39,026 bases of DNA, taken from Anaerolineaceae bacterium. GTDB lineage: Bacteria > Chloroflexota > Anaerolineae > Anaerolineales > Anaerolineaceae. Below, one piece after another: positions 33,317-39,026 of the stretch. Made by a program: the position numbers and the translations under genes. The DNA lies in the NCBI GenBank assembly GCA_016927865.1, contig JAFGLU010000020.1, positions 1 through 39,026 on the forward strand. Direction: 5' to 3'. Numbering within the stretch: the stretch's first letter is position 1; each line of letters starts with the position of its first letter. Under the pieces are notes generated by a model that saw only the letters and a list, made by a program, of their open reading frames with translations, made no database searches and had not been told where the DNA came from.

Positions 33317-34507
33317 ATGAAAGCCAATAGCTGGTCTTTCAAAGTCTTTTTTGCGTCCCAAAATTGGACCGCGCTGGCGATTTTGCTCGTGCTGGTTGTG
33401 GCCGTCAGCGCGCCCATCTATTACCGGCGCATCCTGGTGCCCCCCGCAGATACCGATTACGGCGCACATATTGAGTTCACGATGCAATTGTTGCATCGTG
33501 GTGCAGTTCCCCCCCACATTTTGAGCCATCCCTTTCTGCAATTGTGCGTTGGGTTTGTCTATTGGATTTCTCGTAACCGCATTGGGTTGTGGGAAAGTAT
33601 GATCATTGTGCTGGTTGCAGCCCAAGCTGCCGTTGCGCTAATTTTTTACTTCTGGTTGGGCAAACTTTCTGGGCGACTGGGCGAGCTTTGGCGCGTGTTC
33701 TGGTCGATCACCCTCACCCTGGTCGCGCCGGTGATGATTCTGGCCCCGTTGGATGGTGCCTTTTATTACGGCTATATTGGTCTTGCCAGTTATCACAACC
33801 CCACCGTGCATTTGTCGCGACCGTTGGCCTTGTTAAGCTTTATTCTGGTGTTGCGCGCTTTTGAAGAGCAAAAGAGTGCCTGGGGCTGGGTGTCGCTCTG
33901 TGCTCTGGCAATCATTGTTTCTGCATTGGCCAAGCAAAACTATGTGATGAGCATTCTTCCGGCCCTGGCCTGCCTGGCAGCCCTGCGCAAGTTATGGAAG
34001 ATTTCCGTAAATTGGCGTATGTTGCTTGGGGGTGCCATAATCCCGGGTGTGATCGTGTTAGCCTTACAGGCATTGGTTATGTACAGTGTTCCCGAAGTGG
34101 ATTCCTCCGGTATTGCCTTTGCTCCCTTCAAGGTGGAAAGCGCTTTTTCAGACCTTCTGCTGTGGAAGTTCCTGCTGTCGGCACTGTTTCCACTGACTCT
34201 GCTGGTCGTGGATTTTCGCCGCGTAATCCAATCGCCCGTCCTGCAACTGGCCTGGATTGCCTTTTTGGGCGGCGCGGCGCAGACTTATCTGCTGGCGGAA
34301 AGCGGGGCGCGTGAAATGCACGCCAACTTCCGCTGGAGCGCGCAGATCACCTTGTTCTTGCTCTTCGCCGCCTCTATTCGCCACTTTGCCCACGCGCTTC
34401 CGGCGGATTGGAAAGCCCGCGCCGGAGTGTGGGCGGCTTACCTGGCCCACCTGGCCGGGGGAATCGTGTATTATGTCGTTTGTTTCACGCAGGCGGGCTA
34501 TGGTTAA
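33317..34507 (+). CDS. Multi-spanning membrane protein, GT-C-like
   Basis: A 396-residue membrane protein with about ten hydrophobic segments. The first helix (18-36) leads to VPPADTDYGAHIEFTMQLLH (41-60), where Asp45 and Asp47 occupy the place of the GT-C catalytic acids. SYHNPTVHLSRPLALLSFIL (in the middle) and SALAKQNYVMSILP are further conserved-looking patches. Unlike its neighbours it has no large soluble C-terminal part. I do not recognise the family; its position in a tandem of GT-C proteins and its loop pattern suggest the same class. Its coding sequence is slightly less GC-rich than the flanking genes. It overlaps the next gene by 8 bp. Confidence 0.72.
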   Translation: MKANSWSFKVFFASQNWTALAILLVLVVAVSAPIYYRRILVPPADTDYGAHIEFTMQLLHRGAVPPHILSHPFLQLCVGFVYWISRNRIGLWESMIIVLVAAQAAVALIFYFWLGKLSGRLGELWRVFWSITLTLVAPVMILAPLDGAFYYGYIGLASYHNPTVHLSRPLALLSFILVLRAFEEQKSAWGWVSLCALAIIVSALAKQNYVMSILPALACLAALRKLWKISVNWRMLLGGAIIPGVIVLALQALVMYSVPEVDSSGIAFAPFKVESAFSDLLLWKFLLSALFPLTLLVVDFRRVIQSPVLQLAWIAFLGGAAQTYLLAESGAREMHANFRWSAQITLFLLFAASIRHFAHALPADWKARAGVWAAYLAHLAGGIVYYVVCFTQAGYG

Positions 34508-35909
34508 ATCGAAGTTCTTCTCATTCCTGGCCCTGGCGGGCAGCGCTGTCATCACCTTCATGCTGAGCATGTATGCCTGGGCGGGCACCTTCGCCCGTTA
34601 CTGGGCCGATGATTATTGCTACAGCGGCACGCTGCGCGAGTTCGGCCTGGTTGGTGGAATCGCCAACTGGTACGTCGAATCGGGCAGCCGCTTCTCGACC
34701 CTGATCCCTGTGTGGATCAGTGAGCGCTTTGGCGAGGGGGCCATCCGCTGGCTTCCCGCGCTCATCTTGCTATTGCTGGTGGCAGGTTGGGCCTACACGC
34801 TTTCTGGGGTGGCCCGGCTGGCGCGCGTAACCCTTCGTTCGGTTTGGATTGGGCTGACGGCGCTGCTGATGGTGTACTTCACTATGCTGATGGCGGTGGA
34901 CCGCTTGCAGTCGCTCTATTGGCGCATGGGCACCCTGCACTACACCCTGCCGCTGGCGCTGCTGTTGTTTGCCGCCGGGTGGATCACTCGCGCGCTGGCT
35001 GCGCCCCGGCGCAGCCCCAAGATTGGCTGGCATGTGGGCTTGGGGCTGTTTGCTTTTCTGGCGGCGGGGCTTTCAGAAACCTTCGCGGCGGCTCAAGCTG
35101 GGTTGATGATCCTGGCTGCGCTGCTAGGGTTTCTGTTTTCTTCCGCTGACCGTTTCCGCGTGCTGCGCTTTACCGCGGCCCCGCTGGTGGGCTCGCTGCT
35201 GGCGATGATTGTCATGATGGGCTCGCCTTCCAACGAGTGGCGCATGGCAGCCATCGCCCCAGCGCCCGGGCCGGTGGATTTAGTTCTGATCACTCTGCGC
35301 TACGCCTTCGACTTCACCTTCTTCTCCTTCCGCGGACAGCCGGTTCCGCTGGCAGCCTTCGCGGCAGGGATAGGCGCGTTGGCTTACCTGGCGGTGTGGC
35401 GTGAGCGTGCTGCCTTGGGAGCGGGAAAAGCGTTTTTATATGCGGCGGTGGCGGCTCTGGCAGGGTTCGCATTCCTGTGCTGCGCCATCGCGCCCAGCGT
35501 GTATGCCGGTGGGCAGTATCCTGCCGGGCGGGCCATGATGGTGGGTCGATTTGCCTTTCTGGCAGGTTGGGGCGCGGCGTTCTTCTTTGCTTCGGCGGCT
35601 CTGGCAAGCCTGCGCTGGAGGGCCATGCCCTGGCTGGCGGCAGCCGGACTGGCCCTGGCCTGCCTGTACCCGCTGCGCGGGCTGCCAGCTTTACAAGCCG
35701 AGGCCCACGAGCTGCAAATCCGCTCCGTGCGTTGGGATGCCCGCACCGCGGAGATCCACGTGCAGATTGAGGCTGGGGAGCGCGATCTGTTCGTGCGCGA
35801 GATCGACGTGGCCCAAGGGCATTTTGACATGGGTCCCAATTCATCCTTCTGGGTCAATCGCTGCGTGGCTGAGTTTTACGGCGTTGATTCGATTACCGCC
35901 AATCCGTGA
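34500..35909 (+). CDS. Multi-spanning membrane protein with GT-C-like DDY loop (DUF6056-like)
   Basis: A 469-residue membrane protein. The first helix (8-26) is followed by YWADDYCYSGTLREFGLVGG (34-53), with Asp37-Asp38 in the outer loop; DDY/DDF after the first helix is typical of GT-C enzymes and of DUF6056 proteins. WYVESGSRFS follows. About ten hydrophobic segments come next, with GLSETFAAAQAGLM as a DUF6056-like patch. A soluble tail of about 75 residues ends in a beta-rich stretch. The ATG at 34500 overlaps the previous stop by 8 bp, so translation is coupled. A longer in-frame extension into the previous gene is rejected because it has no membrane or domain logic. Confidence 0.78.
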   Translation: MVKSKFFSFLALAGSAVITFMLSMYAWAGTFARYWADDYCYSGTLREFGLVGGIANWYVESGSRFSTLIPVWISERFGEGAIRWLPALILLLLVAGWAYTLSGVARLARVTLRSVWIGLTALLMVYFTMLMAVDRLQSLYWRMGTLHYTLPLALLLFAAGWITRALAAPRRSPKIGWHVGLGLFAFLAAGLSETFAAAQAGLMILAALLGFLFSSADRFRVLRFTAAPLVGSLLAMIVMMGSPSNEWRMAAIAPAPGPVDLVLITLRYAFDFTFFSFRGQPVPLAAFAAGIGALAYLAVWRERAALGAGKAFLYAAVAALAGFAFLCCAIAPSVYAGGQYPAGRAMMVGRFAFLAGWGAAFFFASAALASLRWRAMPWLAAAGLALACLYPLRGLPALQAEAHELQIRSVRWDARTAEIHVQIEAGERDLFVREIDVAQGHFDMGPNSSFWVNRCVAEFYGVDSITANP

Positions 35910-35917
35910 GGTTGCCT

Positions 35918-36694
35918 ATGCGCGTTTCCGTGATCACCCCTTCGTACAACCAGGCTCGTTACCTCGAAACCACACTCCGTTCGGTGCTGGAGCAAGATTA
36001 CCCCGATCTCGAGTACATTGTCGTGGACGGTGGCTCAAATGACAGCAGCGCAGACATTATCCAGCGTTATGCCGACCGGCTGGCGTGGTGGGTCTCAGAG
36101 AAAGACCGCGGTCAGACCGACGCGTTGAACAAAGGCTTTGCCCGCGCCACGGGTGACGTGCTGGCCTGGATCAATTCGGACGACACCCTTGAACCGGGAG
36201 CCGTGCGCGAGGCCGTGGCTGCTTTGCAAGCTCATCCTCAAGCCGCGATGGTCTACGGCGATGCCAACTATATCGATGAAAACGGGCGCGTGATTGGACG
36301 CTTCCCCGCCGCCCAAACCGATTACCACCGCCTTCGCCAGGGCTACGTCCACGTGCCGCAGCAGGCATCCTTTTTTCGGGCCGACCTCTGGCGCAAGGTG
36401 GGGCCGCTGGACCCCAACTTCTACTTTGCTATGGATTATGACCTGTGGGTGCGGCTGGCAGCCGAGGCTCCGCTGGTTTACTTGCCCGGTAAGGTGTGGG
36501 GCAACTTCCGCTTGCACCGCGACGCCAAAACTATTGCCGCCGACGACCGCTGTTGGCCGGAGATGCTCAAGGTGCACCGGCGGTTGGGCGGGTCGCCGCT
36601 GTCGATCATCTATGCCAAGTATTATCTGCGCAAGCTGGTCGCCCCCCTCATCCGCCGCCGCCGCGAGAAGATGTTTGAGCAGCGCGACGCGTGA
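35918..36694 (+). CDS. GT2 glycosyltransferase (second member of the duplicated pair)
   Basis: A 258-residue GT-A, family 2 glycosyltransferase. VSVITPSYNQARYLETTLRS (3-22), VDGGSNDSS (36-44), WVSEKDRGQTDALNKGFARA (58-77) and the metal site SDD at 87-89 repeat the gene at 29038 almost word for word. QQASFFRADLWRKVGPLDPN is the acceptor loop. It lacks the C-terminal helical extension of its paralogue and ends in a basic helix (RRRREKMFEQRD) that may touch the membrane surface. GAGG 6 nt before ATG 35918 fixes the start. It is the last gene of the glycan cluster. Confidence 0.9.
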   Translation: MRVSVITPSYNQARYLETTLRSVLEQDYPDLEYIVVDGGSNDSSADIIQRYADRLAWWVSEKDRGQTDALNKGFARATGDVLAWINSDDTLEPGAVREAVAALQAHPQAAMVYGDANYIDENGRVIGRFPAAQTDYHRLRQGYVHVPQQASFFRADLWRKVGPLDPNFYFAMDYDLWVRLAAEAPLVYLPGKVWGNFRLHRDAKTIAADDRCWPEMLKVHRRLGGSPLSIIYAKYYLRKLVAPLIRRRREKMFEQRDA

Positions 36695-36765
36695 AACCAT
36701 AAACATGGTTTAGACGTATACTTAATAACACATGTTTTGTAGCTATTCACGCAAAGGTGAAAAGG

Positions 36766-36820
36766 CCCGAATTTTAGGTAGTTGTGGGTGCGAAGTACCC
36801 ACAACTACCTAAAATTCGGG
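36766..36820. repeat. Perfect 24-bp inverted repeat with 7-nt loop
   Basis: The left arm (36766-36789, CCCGAATTTTAGG and on) and the right arm (36797-36820) are exact complements, with loop GCGAAGT. No T-run follows on the plus strand. It is 71 bp after the last glycan gene, so it could still end transcription, but the perfect long stem with AT-rich and GC-rich halves looks more like a dispersed repeat or mobile-element remnant. Apart from this and a promoter, the 233 bp from 36695 to 36927 hold nothing I can support. Confidence 0.85.
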
Positions 36821-36877
36821 AACTTCCCCTTATATTCAGTGAGTAGATACCATGCTTTCATAGAACGCTAAGGGAAC

Positions 36878-36906
36878 GTGAAAATATCTGTTCAAACTGG
36901 TATAAT
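36878..36906 (+). promoter_or_regulatory. Promoter of the DUF1232 gene
   Basis: A perfect TATAAT (36901-36906) has GTGAAA (36878-36883, 4 of 6 to TTGACA) 17 bp upstream. The start of transcription would be near 36913, immediately before the strong ribosome site GGAGGT (36917-36922). It separates this gene from the glycan cluster. Confidence 0.6.
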
Positions 36907-36927
36907 CGTGGAGATCGGAGGTAAATG

Positions 36928-37296
36928 ATGGCCGATAATTCTCGCAGCCTGACCAATCAGGGTGGCTTTTTTCAGGGGATCAGCGACCGCGCCCGTCTAA
37001 TCATCCGCCTAATGGGGGATAAGCGCGTCTCGCCTCTCATTAAGCTGCTGCCGCTGGGCACGCTGGTCTATCTGGTGGTTCCTACCGATTTAATGCCCAT
37101 TGTGCCGCTCGATGACGCAGCGGTGATCTGGTTGGGAACTTACCTGTTCGTGGAATTGTGCCCGCCCGACGTGGTGCAGGAACACACCGACAACCTTGAG
37201 CGTGCCCGCCAAAAGGATATCCTGGCGGATAATCCCGACGCGCCGGTGAGCGGCGATGTGATTGACGCGGAGTTCCACGAGACAGATCGTAATTGA
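36928..37296 (+). CDS. DUF1232 (YkvA-like) small membrane protein
   Basis: A 122-residue protein. Residues about 20-75 are the DUF1232 domain: RLIIRLMGDKRVSPLIKLLP, then LVYLVVPTDLMPIVPLDDAA with the family PxDLxP motif, and a second hydrophobic helix (VIWLGTYLFVELC). Two short membrane or interfacial helices are likely. The family's function is not settled. The C-terminal 45 residues are charged and probably cytosolic. Of two adjacent ATG codons (36925, 36928) the second has better spacing (5 nt) from GGAGGT. It has its own promoter and is probably unrelated to glycan synthesis. Confidence 0.85.
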   Translation: MADNSRSLTNQGGFFQGISDRARLIIRLMGDKRVSPLIKLLPLGTLVYLVVPTDLMPIVPLDDAAVIWLGTYLFVELCPPDVVQEHTDNLERARQKDILADNPDAPVSGDVIDAEFHETDRN

Positions 37297-37310
37297 CCTG
37301 TAGGAGAAAA

Positions 37311-38699
37311 ATGAAACAGAAGACAACGACCACAATTCAACTGGCCGGACTATTGATGATTGTTGCGCTGGCCGTGTCCGCTTGCACGGGGACCCCCACG
37401 CCAAACCTGGAACCGACCACGGTTGCCACGCAGCCGCCAGCCCCGGTGAGCCCGACTGCTACCAGCGGGCCTGGCGACCCTGCCTACCCGGCTCCCACCG
37501 ACCCGCAGCCAGGCGCCGATCCGTCCTACCCCGCCCCGCCGGATGAGGGGGGCGTGCCTCCTGCCGAATCTGCTTACCCGGCCCCAGACCAGCCGGCGGT
37601 TGCAATCCCAGCCAACAACGTCGCGGCGCTGCCCGACCCGGCTGGGTACACCTGGCAAACGGTCTTTTCCGGCCTGACCAAACCCACCGATTTGATTGGC
37701 CTGGGCGACGGTTCGGGGCGTTTGCTGGTGCTGGATCAGCCTGGCGTGATTTATCTGGTGGATAATGGACAGTTGCAACCCACCCCGTTCCTGGATATTC
37801 GCGACCGGGTGGGGTCTTCGGCAACTGAGCAAGGCTTACTGGGTATCACTTTGCATCCCGATTTTGCCAACAACGGCTATTTCTACGTGAATTACACGCG
37901 CCAGGACGGCACAACCGCCATCGTGCGCTTCACCGCTGCGCCGGAGCGCACGAATGCGAGCGCGGACAGTGAGAAGGTTTTACTGACGCAGGCCCAGCCC
38001 GCCGAAAACCACAATGCCGGGCAGCTCGCTTTTGGGCCGGATGGCTACCTGTATTTTGGCCTGGGTGACGGCGGCTCGGGTGAGGAGACTCGCACCAATG
38101 GGCAGAACCCGGAAGTGCTGCTGGGCAAGCTGCTGCGCATTGACGTGAACAACGGCGACCCTTATGCCATTCCGGCGGAGAATGTATTTGCCAACGGCGG
38201 CGGCGCGGCAGAGATCTATGCGCTCGGCCTGCGCAACCCCTGGCGCTTCTCCTTTGATCGGGCCACCGGAGACCTTTACCTGGCAGACGTGGGCCGCAAT
38301 GTGTGGGAAGAAGTGAACTTCTTGCCCGCCGGGACGCCCGCGGGGGTCAACTTTGGCTGGAATTACCGCGAAGGGGCCAACCCACACGAGGGCAATCCGC
38401 CGGCGGATCTGGTAATGACCGATCCGGTGGCTCAATATGATCACCCCACGGGCTGCTCGATCACGGGCGGGTATGTGTACCGCGGCGAGGCGCTGCCCGA
38501 CTTCCAGGGTGTATACCTGTATGGAGATTACTGCACCGGGCGCATTTGGGGCTTGCTGCGCCTGGCCGATGGAAGCTGGCAGAACCAGGTGCTGTTCGAG
38601 ACGGGCTTGAACATCAGTTCGTTTGGACAGGACGATGCGGGCGAGTTGTATCTTTTGGACCATTCCAGCGGGTCGGTGCTCAAGCTGGTCAAGCGCTAG
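37311..38699 (+). CDS. PQQ-dependent sugar dehydrogenase lipoprotein
   Basis: A 462-residue lipoprotein. The signal has KQK, a hydrophobic core (QLAGLLMIVALAV) and lipobox VSAC, so the mature protein starts at a Cys near residue 25. Then comes a Pro-rich spacer with three (A/S)YPAP repeats (about 55-95). The rest is a six-bladed beta-propeller of the glucose/sorbosone dehydrogenase type (PF07995; soluble aldose dehydrogenases such as YliI). GLTKPTDLIGLGDGSGRL is blade 1, EQGLLGITLHPDFANNGYFY blade 2, NHNAGQLAFGPDGYLY holds His234, which aligns with the catalytic His of PQQ enzymes. GLRNPWRFSFD and GYVYRGEALPDFQGVYLYGD follow. It would oxidise sugars at the cell surface. AGGAG precedes the ATG; a TTG six codons upstream is rejected. 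Confidence 0.9.
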   Translation: MKQKTTTTIQLAGLLMIVALAVSACTGTPTPNLEPTTVATQPPAPVSPTATSGPGDPAYPAPTDPQPGADPSYPAPPDEGGVPPAESAYPAPDQPAVAIPANNVAALPDPAGYTWQTVFSGLTKPTDLIGLGDGSGRLLVLDQPGVIYLVDNGQLQPTPFLDIRDRVGSSATEQGLLGITLHPDFANNGYFYVNYTRQDGTTAIVRFTAAPERTNASADSEKVLLTQAQPAENHNAGQLAFGPDGYLYFGLGDGGSGEETRTNGQNPEVLLGKLLRIDVNNGDPYAIPAENVFANGGGAAEIYALGLRNPWRFSFDRATGDLYLADVGRNVWEEVNFLPAGTPAGVNFGWNYREGANPHEGNPPADLVMTDPVAQYDHPTGCSITGGYVYRGEALPDFQGVYLYGDYCTGRIWGLLRLADGSWQNQVLFETGLNISSFGQDDAGELYLLDHSSGSVLKLVKR

Positions 38700-38726
38700 A
38701 CTCAAGGTTCTAAATCGGAGTATAAT
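38698..38726 (+). promoter_or_regulatory. Candidate promoter of the small Cys protein gene
   Basis: A perfect TATAAT (38721-38726) has TAGACT (38698-38703, 4 of 6) at 17 bp, overlapping the stop of the dehydrogenase gene. The ATG at 38759 follows 32 bp later, behind a strong AGGAGG. Confidence 0.5.
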
Positions 38727-38758
38727 GATCTTAACGAGAGATCGCCAGGAGGTATGAG

Positions 38759-38992
38759 ATGGCAGTAAAGGTATGGCAAGAGATAAAGGTTCAATACTGC
38801 GAGCATGCCGGGGGCGAGGTCGCCCTGGAAGCCGAGGTGCTCTATCCGGATGAGGTGATGCCCGAATCGGGGCCGCGCATTGTGGCCCACCGTTGCTCGC
38901 GCGGGGCGGAATGCGGCCTGCTCGAAGAGGCTTCTTGCGTGTGGGCCGGGACTAACCCTAACTACGATCCGTTTGCCGAAAAAGCAGACTAA
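38759..38992 (+). CDS. Small Cys-containing protein of unknown function
   Basis: A 77-residue soluble protein. The start is fixed by AGGAGGT (38747-38753) 5 nt upstream. It has four cysteines in two pairs: KVQYCEHAGG near 14, then HRCSRGAECGLLEEASCVWA (about 44-63). The spacing could bind a metal ion, though it does not match a zinc ribbon I know. No transmembrane segment or signal is present. I do not recognise the family. It has its own promoter candidate; the 34 bp after it to the window end hold nothing supportable. Confidence 0.75.
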   Translation: MAVKVWQEIKVQYCEHAGGEVALEAEVLYPDEVMPESGPRIVAHRCSRGAECGLLEEASCVWAGTNPNYDPFAEKAD

Positions 38993-39026
38993 CCTCGAAA
39001 CATTAACGCGAGATATAGATAGAGGC

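Noticed and set aside
34257..34499. 81-codon upstream extension of the membrane protein at 34500
   Set aside because: It overlaps the previous membrane protein gene in another frame and lacks hydrophobic structure.
36766..36820. Integron attC site
   Set aside because: The stem is fully symmetrical with no bulges and no conserved core sites, and no integron integrase or gene-cassette array is seen.

Overview
The window looks like one chromosomal stretch from a GC-rich bacterium, most likely a Chloroflexota of the Anaerolineae type. This is inferred from Thr/Pro-rich lipoproteins, dispersed palindromic repeats, a DUF1232 gene and overall gene style. No rRNA, tRNA or marker gene is present to settle it.

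Layout. (1) 148-981, minus strand: a methyltransferase that diverges from everything else. (2) 1263-16709, plus strand: a winged-helix regulator behind a near-consensus promoter, then a tight run of sugar and glycan genes. It holds GDP-L-fucose synthase, a Wzm/Wzt ABC exporter with a C-terminal glycan-recognition domain, a PseB-type UDP-GlcNAc 4,6-dehydratase, an RmlD-like reductase, a NeuB-family nonulosonate synthase with SAF domain, an SpsF-like cytidylyltransferase, methyltransferase and several GT-A, GT-B and GT4 glycosyltransferases. (3) 16741-17403: a GxxExxY gene bracketed by two palindromic repeats, apparently an insertion. (4) 17446-29034: a second run with a Gfo/Idh/MocA oxidoreductase, a GT-C membrane protein, a Cys-rich lipoprotein, a PtmA-like SDR, a CMP-nonulosonate synthetase fused to a KdsC-like HAD domain, a short NeuB without SAF domain, a capsule-type GT-B protein, a further cytidylyltransferase, a 2-hydroxyacid dehydrogenase, another SDR and a DUF115/Maf-like protein. 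(5) 29038-36694: two closely related GT2 genes bracketing four multi-spanning GT-C-like membrane proteins. (6) 36928-38992: a DUF1232 protein, a PQQ-dependent sugar dehydrogenase lipoprotein and a small Cys protein, probably outside the cluster.

Working together: the enzymes appear to make GDP-L-fucose and at least two, perhaps three, CMP-activated sialic-acid-like sugars. Cytosolic glycosyltransferases would assemble a chain, Wzm/Wzt would export it, and the GT-C proteins would add sugars from lipid carriers outside the membrane. The first nonulosonate module has a PseB-type dehydratase followed by a 4-keto reductase where a pseudaminic acid pathway would have an aminotransferase. No aminotransferase, N-acetyltransferase or UDP-sugar hydrolase is seen. 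The second module (short NeuB plus NeuA-KdsC fusion) fits a phosphorylated KDN/Neu5Ac-9-P style route. A cell-surface glycan with unusual deaminated or 9-deoxy nonulosonates is the main candidate for something undescribed.
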